Shown in pieces: positions 39,004 through 47,494 of a stretch of DNA of 64,000 nt. Origin of the DNA: Anoxybacter fermentans (GTDB lineage: Bacteria; Bacillota; Halanaerobiia; DY22613); NCBI RefSeq assembly GCF_003991135.1, contig NZ_CP016379.1, positions 1,116,001 to 1,180,000 of the forward strand, given 5' to 3'. Position 1 is the stretch's first letter. Each line of letters starts with the position of its first letter. A program made the position numbers and the translations under genes. A model generated the notes under the pieces. The model ran no database searches. It was not told the origin of the DNA and saw nothing but the letters and a program-made list of their open reading frames with translations.

Positions 39004-39073
39004 CAATATCACCACCCGCTTTTTCTTAATATCATTTTAACAAAAAATTCTTAAAAAAGTCAACTTTACATTA

Positions 39074-39307
39074 TTAAATATCCCCTTTTCCACCTTTGAA
39101 TGGAAAAAAATTGTTCTCATCATCCCGGGTGGAATCCATTTCATTGGCAACCAATTCTCTATATACTTCTCCTTCATAACCTTGCAGATAAAGTAAATCC
39201 TCTGGATTAGGATCACGGGTAGGATATTTTTTTGCAAAATCTTCTTCTAACTTTTTTCGGATAATTTTAGGCTTATCTTTCATCTTTTCATTTTCCCAAT
39301 CGATCAA
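39074..39307 (-). CDS. Hypothetical 77-residue acidic/basic protein
   Basis: Not recognised. Charged, soluble, with no cysteine or membrane helix. The frame begins with TTG at 39307 inside the end of the preceding gene (20-base overlap); an ATG at 39283 may be the true start, placed just after that gene's stop codon, so translation is probably coupled. Probably one unit with the 61-residue gene. Confidence 0.55.
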   Translation of the reverse strand: MIDWENEKMKDKPKIIRKKLEEDFAKKYPTRDPNPEDLLYLQGYEGEVYRELVANEMDSTRDDENNFFPFKGGKGDI

Positions 39308-39473
39308 TTCTGGAATTATTTATTAGATCATCATCCGGGCTATAATCATCCTTTTGTTCTATCATGGTTTGAAAATCCTCTAATTCTCCTACTTCCAGAT
39401 CATCAGGACTTAATTCTTTTGTCATATTTAAGATCTGTTTCATGGGAATTTTTTTACTTTTAATTTTTTTCAT
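39288..39473 (-). CDS. Hypothetical 61-residue protein
   Basis: Not recognised. A basic N-terminus (MKKIKSKKIPMKQILNMTKE) is followed by an acidic C-terminal half (SPDDLEVGELEDF, SPDDDL). A strong ribosome site, AAGGAGG, is 8 bases upstream. It follows the M42 genes on the same strand after 65 bases and overlaps the next small gene. Confidence 0.6.
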   Translation of the reverse strand: MKKIKSKKIPMKQILNMTKELSPDDLEVGELEDFQTMIEQKDDYSPDDDLINNSRIDRLGK

Positions 39474-39537
39474 AAAAGATTCCTCCTTATAAAAGGGTTT
39501 TTATTTTAATTTACCCAGGAGGAATCGATTCTATAAT

Positions 39538-40536
39538 CTAACTGAAAATCTTACTTATATCTTCGTTTAATATACACCTAAGTAGCTTCACACAGGCATC
39601 CACGTCATCTAAATCTATCATCTCAGAAGGAGAGTGGACATAACGACATGGAATTGAAATAGTTCCTGATGGAATCCCCTCTTTTGTCAGATGAATCGCA
39701 CCGGCATCAGTACCACCTGAGGGTAACACTTCCATTTGATATGGAATATCATTCTGTTCAGCAATGTCAATCATAAAATTCTTGATCGCCGGATGTGTTA
39801 TCATAGAGCCATCCTTTACTTTAATTGCAGCACCTCCGCCCAGTTTAACATTTAATTTCTTACCTTCCGGAGTATCACCGGTAGGAGTTACATCAATAGC
39901 AATACCCATATTTGGATTAATTCGATAGGCAGAAGTTTTGGCCCCTCTTAAACCTACTTCTTCCTGTACACTAAAGACATAGTAGACATCATTAGGACTG
40001 GATTTTAGTTCCTGAGCTACTTTGATAAGAACTGCACATCCTATCCTATCATCCATAGAATTTCCAATAACCCGGTTTCCGCTGATAAGGGTCGGATTAT
40101 AGAAACCGCAGACATCACCGATTTTCACCATTTTTTCTGCTTCCTCTTTGTCTTTAGCACCTATGTCAATAAACATTTTATCTAATTTTAAATCATTAGG
40201 ATTATCTACATTATGTGAGTCAATGACTCCAACCACACCATTTTCAAAAATAACCCGAAATCCTTTTAAAGTATAAGGAATATGATACCCAATATTAGTA
40301 AAACGTAAAAATCCTTCTTTTTCTATATGAGTAACCATAAAACCAATCTCATCCATATGGGCTGAAAGTAGAATTTTCTGGCCCGGGCCCTTTTTATGAG
40401 CAATCAAATTCCCCATAGAATCAACAAACATTTCATCTACAAATCCTTCAAGTTCTTTTTTAATCAGTTCAACAACCTTACTCTCCTGACCAGAAGGCCC
40501 AAAAGTTTCTGTTAACTTTTTAATCAGTTCTTTCAC
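39538..40536 (-). CDS. M42 family aminopeptidase (third of three)
   Basis: Glutamyl-aminopeptidase/TET-type metallopeptidase of 332 residues. Metal-site residues are in AHMDEIGF (His, Asp), MDDRIG (Asp), QEEVGLRGA (catalytic Glu and Glu ligand), AIDVTPTGD (Asp) and CRYVHSPSE (His). It would trim N-terminal residues from peptides in the cytoplasm, feeding amino-acid fermentation. Its ATG overlaps the upstream gene by 4 bases. Family members are also annotated as endoglucanase/CelM; peptidase is better supported by structure work. Confidence 0.92.
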   Translation of the reverse strand: MKELIKKLTETFGPSGQESKVVELIKKELEGFVDEMFVDSMGNLIAHKKGPGQKILLSAHMDEIGFMVTHIEKEGFLRFTNIGYHIPYTLKGFRVIFENGVVGVIDSHNVDNPNDLKLDKMFIDIGAKDKEEAEKMVKIGDVCGFYNPTLISGNRVIGNSMDDRIGCAVLIKVAQELKSSPNDVYYVFSVQEEVGLRGAKTSAYRINPNMGIAIDVTPTGDTPEGKKLNVKLGGGAAIKVKDGSMITHPAIKNFMIDIAEQNDIPYQMEVLPSGGTDAGAIHLTKEGIPSGTISIPCRYVHSPSEMIDLDDVDACVKLLRCILNEDISKIFS

Positions 40537-41558
40537 CTATAAAAACCTCCTTTAGCAATTTTATGGAGATATTTATCTACCAATTCAATAAGAGTATTGT
40601 AGTCATTTAGATTCATCAAAGAAACAGGTGAATGGATATAGCGACAAGGTACAGAAATAACAGCAGAAGGAATTCCCTCTTTTGTCAGATGTATTCGACC
40701 AGCATCGGTTCCGCCAAAATTGGTCCGCCGAAATTGATATTTAAGCCCATTCTCCCTCGCAGTCTCCACCAGGCCCTGAACAATACGCCGATCAGCAATA
40801 ACGCTTCGGTCCATAAGGGAAATAGCAGGACCTTCTCCTAAACTTGTGGAATATTGATGTTCTGACATATCAGGTACATCTGAAGCAGTAGTTCCTTCAA
40901 AAACTAAAGCCAGATCAGGATCCAGATCATAAGCAACTACACTGGCTCCCCTTAGTCCAACTTCTTCTTGAACAGTAAAGACAGCATAAATTGATACATC
41001 ATATTTACGTTTCAAAAGTTCGATTAAAATTGAACAGCCAACCCGGTCATCAAAAGCCTTACCTTTAACACATCCTTCCCCAACCTCTGCAAACTTAGTA
41101 TCAAAGACAGCTCCATCTCCTATTTTGACTAACTTTTCGGCCTCTTCTTTATTTTTTGCACCAATATCGATATAAAGTTTATCTAAAGGAATGGCATGTT
41201 TTCTTTCATCATTATTCTGAAGGTGAATCGGTTTGGAACCTATAACTCCAGGTACTTTTTTCGGCCCTATTAAAACTTTCTTAGAAACCAAGACACGTGG
41301 ATCAATACCACCCAGTGGTTTAAAGCGGAGTAATCCATTTTTATTAATATGAGTAATCATTAGACCAATCTCGTCCATATGAGCAGCCAGCATAACTACC
41401 GGACCATCTACTTTACCCTTTTTATAAGTTATTAAATTACCCAAAGCATCTGTTCTCATATCATCTACCAGGTCTTTAACCTCTTCTTTAATTAAGTTGC
41501 GAACTTCATCTTCCATTCCCGGAAGCCCGGCGGCTTCAGTAAGACGTTTTAAAAGCAT
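40533..41558 (-). CDS. M42 family aminopeptidase (second of three)
   Basis: A 341-residue homologue of its neighbours. Motifs: AHMDEIGLMI, FDDRVG, QEEVGLRGA, and CRYIHSPVS. The third metal-site position reads LVFEGTTASD, with Glu where the neighbours have Asp, a substitution that divides M42 subgroups and may shift specificity. The ATG overlaps the upstream gene by 10 bases, so the three form a coupled operon. Confidence 0.92.
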   Translation of the reverse strand: MLLKRLTEAAGLPGMEDEVRNLIKEEVKDLVDDMRTDALGNLITYKKGKVDGPVVMLAAHMDEIGLMITHINKNGLLRFKPLGGIDPRVLVSKKVLIGPKKVPGVIGSKPIHLQNNDERKHAIPLDKLYIDIGAKNKEEAEKLVKIGDGAVFDTKFAEVGEGCVKGKAFDDRVGCSILIELLKRKYDVSIYAVFTVQEEVGLRGASVVAYDLDPDLALVFEGTTASDVPDMSEHQYSTSLGEGPAISLMDRSVIADRRIVQGLVETARENGLKYQFRRTNFGGTDAGRIHLTKEGIPSAVISVPCRYIHSPVSLMNLNDYNTLIELVDKYLHKIAKGGFYR

Positions 41559-42604
41559 TTTAATCCCTCCACAAATTCATGATCAATTCTAGCAATAAAT
41601 TGTGCCAAAAGTCTGGCGGCAGTCCGTATATCCTCTAAATCCAGTGTTTCTACAGATGTATGCATATAACGCAGCGGAATGGAAATAAGTCCTGTGGGCA
41701 CACCGCTTCTGGTAATTTGAATAGCATATGCATCGGTACCGCCAGGATATGGAGAAGGTTCTAACTGGTATGAAATTTTCAGTTCATCAGCCAATTCCTT
41801 TAATTTCTTAAATATTTTCGGGTGAACATGTGGACCAATCCCAATTGCAGCCCCTTTGCCCAAATTAATAGTATCCTCTTTATTTAAAATGCCTGGCATA
41901 TGACCAAATCCAACATCTATAGCAATTCCCAGGTCAGGCATTATACCGTAAGTACTGGTAAAAGCTCCCCGGGTTCCTACTTCTTCTTGAACAGTGGCCA
42001 CACCATAAACATCGACAGTATGTTTTAAATATTGTAACTCTTTGAAAACTTCCAGAATCACAGCCACTCCGGCCCGGTCATCCAAAGCCTTAGCTGCAGC
42101 CCGTTTATTATGTAAAGAAGTATATTCCCGGTTGACGGTAATAGGGTCACCTACCCTAACCAACTCTCTAATCTTTTCTTCAGGCAAACCGCAATCTACA
42201 TAGAGATCTTCCATTTTTACAGCTTTCTTACGTTCATCAGGCTCCTGCAGATGAGGAGGCTTAGCTCCCACGATTCCGTAAAGAGGTTTTTTACCGTGAA
42301 CAGTTACTTCCTGAGCTAAAATAGTCCTTTCGTCTACCCCTCCAATACTGGTGATACGCAAAAAGCCTTTTTCTTCAATCTTTGCCACCATAAGACCAAT
42401 CTCATCCATATGAGCAGCAAGCATAATGGAAGGACAATTTTCCCCTTCTCCCTTCTTTAAAGCTATCAGGTTTTGTAAATTATCTTTTCTAATTTCATCC
42501 ACATATGGAGAGAAAGCCTGCCCAATCAGATCACCCATTCGCCCCTCATAACCACTGACTCCAGGTATTTCTGTCAGTTGGGCTAAAAATTTCTCCAACT
42601 TCAT
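41549..42604 (-). CDS. M42 family aminopeptidase (first of three)
   Basis: A 351-residue homologue. Motifs: AHMDEIGLMV, LDDRAG, QEEVGTRGA, AIDVGFGHMP and LRYMHTSVE. It is the promoter-proximal M42 gene, 26 bases downstream of trmL, with AAGGAGTG before the ATG. Three diverged paralogues in a row, each complete, may assemble into mixed TET complexes as known for related archaeal peptidases (inference). Confidence 0.92.
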   Translation of the reverse strand: MKLEKFLAQLTEIPGVSGYEGRMGDLIGQAFSPYVDEIRKDNLQNLIALKKGEGENCPSIMLAAHMDEIGLMVAKIEEKGFLRITSIGGVDERTILAQEVTVHGKKPLYGIVGAKPPHLQEPDERKKAVKMEDLYVDCGLPEEKIRELVRVGDPITVNREYTSLHNKRAAAKALDDRAGVAVILEVFKELQYLKHTVDVYGVATVQEEVGTRGAFTSTYGIMPDLGIAIDVGFGHMPGILNKEDTINLGKGAAIGIGPHVHPKIFKKLKELADELKISYQLEPSPYPGGTDAYAIQITRSGVPTGLISIPLRYMHTSVETLDLEDIRTAARLLAQFIARIDHEFVEGLKCF

Positions 42605-42630
42605 TTGGTTTCACTCCTTCTAATAAAAAA

Positions 42631-43095
42631 TCACTTTAAATTAGGAAAATTTTGTTGTCGTAAAGCTTCATACAATATAATAGCAACTGAATTGCTCAAA
42701 TTTAGAGATCTAGCTTTTGGATTATTTAACATTGGAATGCGGATAGTAGTATCGGTATAGCGGTCCAGTAATTCCTGGGGAAGCCCCGCTGTTTCTTTAC
42801 CGAAAACAATAAAATCATCCGGGCCATATGTTACATCTGTGTAAAGATATTTACCTTTAGTAGTCGCCATAAAAAATCGGCTATTCGGATATTTTGCCTC
42901 CAGTTCAGAAAAGGAATCATAATAGTGAATATCAAGAAGATGCCAATAATCTAACCCAGCACGTTTCAAATACTTATCATCAGTACTAAAACCCAATTTT
43001 CCTACCAGATGTAAACTTGTATTGGTAACAGCACAGGTACGGGCAATATTGCCTGTGTTGGGAGGAATTTCAGGTTCCACCAATACAATATGCAT
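42631..43095 (-). CDS. trmL: tRNA (cytidine/uridine-34-2'-O)-methyltransferase
   Basis: SPOUT-class methyltransferase of 154 residues (knot fold), modifying the wobble base of tRNA-Leu in characterised homologues. Typical motifs: VEPEIPPNTGNIARTC at the N-terminus, FGKETAGLP and IPMLNNPKARSLNLSNSVAI at the SAM knot. Length is the usual one. AAAGGAAGTG precedes the ATG. It heads the small minus-strand operon with the three M42 genes. Confidence 0.94.
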   Translation of the reverse strand: MHIVLVEPEIPPNTGNIARTCAVTNTSLHLVGKLGFSTDDKYLKRAGLDYWHLLDIHYYDSFSELEAKYPNSRFFMATTKGKYLYTDVTYGPDDFIVFGKETAGLPQELLDRYTDTTIRIPMLNNPKARSLNLSNSVAIILYEALRQQNFPNLK

Positions 43096-43278
43096 TGTCC
43101 TTCACTTCCTTTAATTAATAATTTTATAATTCTCAGATATTATTACAATGAAACCAAATCCTCCTGACCTATCAGTTTCTTCGTACCTTTTAAAATATTT
43201 CGGGAAGAAAAAAATTTTTCCTCCTACAAGTTTGTGAATATCCAGCAAAATCTAAAAAAAATTTCGTTACTTCTAGAT

Positions 43279-43394
43279 AACTAAACTGTAAAAAGCTAAT
43301 TTTAAGTGCCACTGAAATTTTCCGTTTAACCATCCCAGAGAGATTTCAGTCGAACTTTAGATGATTCGAAAAATTAGCCTTTTACAATTTAATC
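43279..43394 (+). repeat. Hairpin repeat family, copy G (short form)
   Basis: A 116-bp arms-only copy: ends ACTAAACTGTAAAAAGCTAA and TTTTACAATTTAATC; the central CATCACAGGAGGTGATG module is absent. No exact flanking duplication is seen. It lies between trmL and the phospholipase-like fusion gene. Confidence 0.82.
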
Positions 43395-43434
43395 ATTACT
43401 ATAAAAAAACGTTTATTCACCAATCTATGTTCTC

Positions 43435-44727
43435 TTATATATTTCTATCTTCTTTTGTTATTTTCACATAATAAGCAAATTTATGTTCTTTAAAAGGATG
43501 TTTCATAGGGACTTCAAAAGTTTCAATTTTGCAGCCATTTATTTTGATATCCGGTGAAAACTCATATTTCTTATAATCCTGAGGATCTATTTCTGCCTCT
43601 ATCCAGAAAGACTTCCCCCAGCGATGCTCCATACTGTAAGAAAAGGTTGTTAAAAACAATAATGCCATACCTCCAGGTTTTAAAACCCTGATAACTTCCT
43701 TAAGAGCTTTTATTTGATCAGCTTCCCATGATATGGCCTGTACACTAATAACCAGGTCAAAAGTTTCATCAGAAAATGGTAGGTTTGAAGCTACAGCTAT
43801 GGTAAAGGGCACAGGAAAGTTTTCAATCTCAGTAATCCCGGTAGCATAGATATCACAACCGTACAGTTCTTTTATCTGGGAAGCAGCAATTCCTTTTCCG
43901 GCTCCAATCTCCAGAACCTTATTTGCCTTAATTAATGCCCTTTCCAGATCAGGAAGTTTCCGCTTATATGATTCTAAATCCCGTTCAAATGGATATTTAT
44001 ATTTTTTCAAATCCTTCTCATTAGAATCCTTTGCAATGTCGGGAAGTTTTTCTATTTCTTTTATTTTTGCTAAAGCCAGAGCTTTAACTTTATCAATCAG
44101 ATTTTCTTTAGATACACAATTAAGAAAGCCTGCTAACTTATCAGCTGCATCTGACATAAAACGATTGTATTTATCGCGTGGAATAACCACCAATTCTGTA
44201 GATACATTTAAAGTTTCCTTTAGCACTTCTACTTGCTGCTGTAACAGGTGCTTGATAGCATCAAAAGAAATAAACTCCAATCCCGGTAAAGATAGAGCAA
44301 TTATTGGCTTTTCTACAATTCCCTCAAGTAGTGAGGAAATATCATTAAAGTCATACCACCTAATATTGATTTTGAATAAATCTTTTAACTTAAGCCTTGC
44401 CATATTACCTAGATTAATAATCTCTAATTTATCAGCGTTCTTACGAACATAGTCATCAAGCCAGAGGTGGGTGTAATACCCGTCAATAAAAGATTTTAAA
44501 TAGCTGTCACTGGTTTTACAATACTCTCCAACTGTCCTTAGAAAAAATTCCAAATCAAACTCCAAATCGTTATTAACAAAGTGATATTTATGAAAAATTT
44601 CGGGATTTTCATATATAAAAGAATCAGGAGCAACAGTCCCTTGAATAAAATAATGCAAATCATAAGGTATTTTAACCTTATCCAGCACCAGACGTGCAAA
44701 ATAAATATGGGTACATATTTCTGGCAT
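43435..44727 (-). CDS. Fusion: zinc-dependent phospholipase C-like domain + SAM methyltransferase
   Basis: About 430 residues. The N-terminal half (about 1-220) is helical with MPEICTHIYFARLVLDK, QGTVAPDSF and a central GYYTHLWLDD, the His/Asp pattern of zinc-dependent phospholipase C-like hydrolases. The C-terminal part (about 275-420) is a class I methyltransferase: VLEIGAGKGIAASQ (SAM site), ASNLPFSDETFDLVIS and LKEVIRVLKPGGMALLF. I use the ATG at 44727, preceded by AGGTGATTGTA. Each domain is plausible, but the joint reaction is unknown. No signal peptide, so cytoplasmic. Confidence 0.75.
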   Translation of the reverse strand: MPEICTHIYFARLVLDKVKIPYDLHYFIQGTVAPDSFIYENPEIFHKYHFVNNDLEFDLEFFLRTVGEYCKTSDSYLKSFIDGYYTHLWLDDYVRKNADKLEIINLGNMARLKLKDLFKINIRWYDFNDISSLLEGIVEKPIIALSLPGLEFISFDAIKHLLQQQVEVLKETLNVSTELVVIPRDKYNRFMSDAADKLAGFLNCVSKENLIDKVKALALAKIKEIEKLPDIAKDSNEKDLKKYKYPFERDLESYKRKLPDLERALIKANKVLEIGAGKGIAASQIKELYGCDIYATGITEIENFPVPFTIAVASNLPFSDETFDLVISVQAISWEADQIKALKEVIRVLKPGGMALLFLTTFSYSMEHRWGKSFWIEAEIDPQDYKKYEFSPDIKINGCKIETFEVPMKHPFKEHKFAYYVKITKEDRNI

Positions 44728-44880
44728 TACAATCACCTCTTAAATTTTTATAGCTAAAAATCAGAAAATTAAAGTATAACTTTTTTTCGATACATAATTT
44801 TATTTCCTCTTTCTACTGGAAAATTTGTTTAAAATGACATTAGCAAAAAAATGATCTCTTTTTAATTCATAATTAAATAA

Positions 44881-44908
44881 CGAAAAATTAGCTTTTTACT
44901 GTTTAATC
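44881..44908 (+). repeat. Hairpin repeat family, copy H (terminal remnant)
   Basis: Only the right terminus remains (CGAAAAATTAGCTTTTTACT followed by GTTTAATC). No left arm is found upstream. A decayed copy in the 290-base gap between divergent genes. Confidence 0.7.
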
Positions 44909-45018
44909 AATTCATCATTTCTTCTAAAAAATCCTTTACATTTAGTGCAAAAGGTATTCTTCTGGCAATGTAGAATTATTTAAATATATAGACCAGGTCT
45001 AACAAGGGGGACTTAAAA

Positions 45019-46131
45019 ATGAAAATATCTTTTATAAATTTACCCAAAAATCACATCGAACTGGTTAAAAAACCGGGCTTAAAATTTAAAATTGGAGAAA
45101 TTTTAGAGGCCAAAGTACTAAAGGTTGGTTCTCACCGGGCTTTAATTGAGATCAAAGGGCAAAAGGTGCTCAGTGATATCAAAAGCAATTTAAAGAGCGG
45201 CGATATTATAAAATTAAGAGTGGCAGGTAAATTTCAAAATAAAATAATACTAAAAGTAATCCCCGAATCCTCTCCTCATAGCAGTCCCCTTAATCTTTTT
45301 TTAGAAAAATCGGGAATCACGGCCGATAAAAATGCCCGGTATGCCCTGACATTTCTCTTAAAAAATGGCCTACCCATAACCCCTGAGACAATAAAAGCAT
45401 TAGTAACTGATAAAAAATATTCTCTCGGTCAACTGCTTTTTAAACTCTTTAACTCAAAAACTTTTCTACAAAGAAATTTAAGTGAAACTATAACCGGGTC
45501 GAATGAAATAATAAATAAGTTGGAACAAATGAAATTGGTCCTCAATCCATCACGCAATCCATCACAACTGATAAGCCAGCTAAAAAGTCTAGTTCAAAAT
45601 CTGGGTCTTATTCAGCAGAAGAAAGATATAAATTCTGTTTTAAATAAAAAACCCCTCTCATCTCTTTTCTCAACTCCTCTGAGTGAAGAACAAAAACAAG
45701 GAATCCAGGAGCTTTTAGAAAAATTAACTGGACTAAAGCTACGCCAAAAAGAAGATGGAATTTTACTTCATTTGGAAATACCACTTTTATTTGATCAACC
45801 TACCACTGCTCTTTTGCAAATCAAAGAAAACAAAGATTATAAAACAAATAAGATAGAAGATAAACCCTTAAGTATCCTATTGGACTTAAATACTAAATCT
45901 CTGGGCCATTTAAAAATTATGGTTATATTACAGGGTAAAGAAATAAATTGTCAGTTTTCCGCAGAGAGAAAAGAAACCCGGACCTTGCTCCGTAAATTTT
46001 TCCCGGAACTTAAAAGACGTTTTGAATCACTAACCTATCAGGTAAATCAGATTAGAATAATACCCCTAACCGAAGAAGATGATGAGAAAGAAATAGAATA
46101 TCTCCCGGGCCAGGTGGATTTCCGTGTATAA
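45019..46131 (+). CDS. FliK-like hook-length control homologue (YlqG-type)
   Basis: A 370-residue cytoplasmic protein. The N-terminal part has a small beta domain (GEILEAKVLKVGSHRALIEI), the middle is polar and helical, and the C-terminal 90 residues (DLNTKSLGHLKIMVILQGKE ... LTYQVNQIRII) resemble the FliK C-terminal domain. The next gene is a small FlhB C-terminal homologue, the same pair as ylqG-ylqH in Bacillus, whose role is not established. AAGGGGGAC precedes the ATG. No flagellar genes are in the window. Confidence 0.7.
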   Translation: MKISFINLPKNHIELVKKPGLKFKIGEILEAKVLKVGSHRALIEIKGQKVLSDIKSNLKSGDIIKLRVAGKFQNKIILKVIPESSPHSSPLNLFLEKSGITADKNARYALTFLLKNGLPITPETIKALVTDKKYSLGQLLFKLFNSKTFLQRNLSETITGSNEIINKLEQMKLVLNPSRNPSQLISQLKSLVQNLGLIQQKKDINSVLNKKPLSSLFSTPLSEEQKQGIQELLEKLTGLKLRQKEDGILLHLEIPLLFDQPTTALLQIKENKDYKTNKIEDKPLSILLDLNTKSLGHLKIMVILQGKEINCQFSAERKETRTLLRKFFPELKRRFESLTYQVNQIRIIPLTEEDDEKEIEYLPGQVDFRV

Positions 46132-46143
46132 GGAGGGAAAACA

Positions 46144-46413
46144 ATGAAAGATTCTAAAAACAAAAAAGCAGCAGCTTTACAATATAATCCAGAAACAGAT
46201 CAAGCCCCACGACTTATTGCCTATGGTGAAGGAGAGATTGCAGAAAAGATAATCCAGATCGCCAGAGAAAATAAAATCCCTTTCTATCAGGATCATACAC
46301 TTATAGAACTTCTTTCTACCATTGAGATAGGAAGTGAAATCCCTGAAGAAGCATATCAAGTGGTAGCAGAGATTCTAGCCTTCATATACCGTCTTTCCCA
46401 AAAAAAAATATAG
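46144..46413 (+). CDS. FlhB-like cytoplasmic-domain protein (YlqH-type)
   Basis: An 89-residue homologue of the cytoplasmic domain of FlhB/YscU (KKAAALQYNPETDQAPRLIA ... KIIQIARENKIPFYQDHTLI). FlhB self-cleaves at NPTH; here the corresponding site reads NPET, so cleavage is not expected. It stands alone without the membrane domain. It begins 12 bases after the FliK-like gene, with AGGAGGG, and is surely co-transcribed. Confidence 0.82.
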   Translation: MKDSKNKKAAALQYNPETDQAPRLIAYGEGEIAEKIIQIARENKIPFYQDHTLIELLSTIEIGSEIPEEAYQVVAEILAFIYRLSQKKI

Positions 46414-46425
46414 CTATAATTACCA

Positions 46426-46454
46426 ATGACATCTTCTAACTCTTCTGTTATAAT
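46426..46454 (+). promoter_or_regulatory. Promoter of the SleB-like hydrolase gene
   Basis: ATGACA (46426-46431), 17-base spacer, TATAAT (46449-46454), 36 bases before the ATG. Confidence 0.65.
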
Positions 46455-46490
46455 ACTTGCAAGAGAACTTTTATAAGGAGTTGAGATGTC

Positions 46491-47276
46491 ATGAGAAAAC
46501 TGACTGGAAAAGTTGTAGTTGGTCTGGTTGTTATTTCTCTACTGATTATCTGTATGGGTAATCTGGTAGAGGCAGCCATCACCACTTACACGGTCCAGCC
46601 AGGAGACTCTTTATGGAAGATTGGGAAAAAGTTTAATACATCAGTAAGTTATCTTAAACAGCTGAATAACTTATGGTCCAACACAATTTATGTCGGTCAA
46701 AAGTTAAAGGTTCCTGCAACTATTGCATCAGTTGGATGGGTATATACTGTTAAATGGGGCGATTCTCTCTGGAAAATCGCTCAAAAGACCGGCACTAGTG
46801 TTGATGCTATCAAAAAGGCCAACAATTTATACTCAAATAATATCTGGGTTGGTCAGAAACTAACTATTCCAACTAATCCAACTAATTCCTCCACAACAAA
46901 TGTAAGTAATATTTCCCAAAGTGACTTAGATCTATTGGCCCGTGTTATCTACGCCGAAGCACAGGGTGAACCTTTCGAAGGCCAGGTTGCTGTGGGGGCA
47001 GTAGTGTTAAACAGAGTTAAAAGCCCATATTTTCCAAATACCATAAAAGGTGTTGTCTTTCAAAAATATGCTTTTGAAAGTGTCTCCAATGGAGAAATCT
47101 GGCGTAATCAACCAAATGCCACTGCTTATCAGGCAGCTAGAGCTGCTTTAAGTGGACAAGATCCAACCGGTGGAGCACTCTACTTCTTTAATCCAGCCAA
47201 GATTAATAATCCTTATAGCTGGATCTGGACAAGAAAGGTTACAAAAATAATTGGTAACCATAGTTTCGCTATTTAA
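46491..47276 (+). CDS. Secreted LysM-SleB cell wall hydrolase
   Basis: A 261-residue exported protein. Signal peptide about 1-29 (hydrophobic VVVGLVVISLLIICMG, cut after EAA). LysM repeats about 31-75 (YTVQPGDSLWKIGKKFNTS) and 83-126. C-terminal Hydrolase_2 domain (about 145-261) with VIYAEAQGEPFEGQVAVGAV, the catalytic Glu of SleB/CwlJ-type lytic enzymes in YAEA, and ALYFFNPAK. SleB-type enzymes open the spore cortex at germination, but many non-spore homologues exist. AAGGAG lies before the ATG; a strong terminator follows. Confidence 0.9.
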   Translation: MRKLTGKVVVGLVVISLLIICMGNLVEAAITTYTVQPGDSLWKIGKKFNTSVSYLKQLNNLWSNTIYVGQKLKVPATIASVGWVYTVKWGDSLWKIAQKTGTSVDAIKKANNLYSNNIWVGQKLTIPTNPTNSSTTNVSNISQSDLDLLARVIYAEAQGEPFEGQVAVGAVVLNRVKSPYFPNTIKGVVFQKYAFESVSNGEIWRNQPNATAYQAARAALSGQDPTGGALYFFNPAKINNPYSWIWTRKVTKIIGNHSFAI

Positions 47277-47278
47277 AA

Positions 47279-47309
47279 AAAGCTGAACCTATAAAGGTTC
47301 AGCTTTTTT
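47279..47309. terminator. Terminator after the SleB-like gene
   Basis: Stem AAGCTGAACCT/AGGTTCAGCTT with TTTT after it and AAAAAA before it, so usable on both strands; rtcB converges on it. Confidence 0.9.
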
Positions 47310-47342
47310 AGTGTTTAGGAAATTATACTTTTTCATAGGTAT

Positions 47343-47477
47343 GAATTAAACTGCAAAAAGCTAATTTTGAGCGATATAGAAATTTTTCGTTAAACCATCT
47401 TATTTCGACTGAGATCGAACTTTAGATGGTTCGAAAAAATTCACTATGAAGCGAAGAATTAGCTTTTTGCAGTGTCC
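47343..47477 (+). repeat. Hairpin repeat family, copy I (short form)
   Basis: About 135 bp: GAATTAAACTGCAAAAAGCT at the left; the right terminus keeps TTAGCTTTTTGCAGT but then diverges (GTCCGAAG). It lacks the central module and a target duplication, so the right edge has probably been altered. It lies 18 bases past the rtcB stop. Confidence 0.8.
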
Positions 47478-47494
47478 GAAGGGCATTTTGTTCT

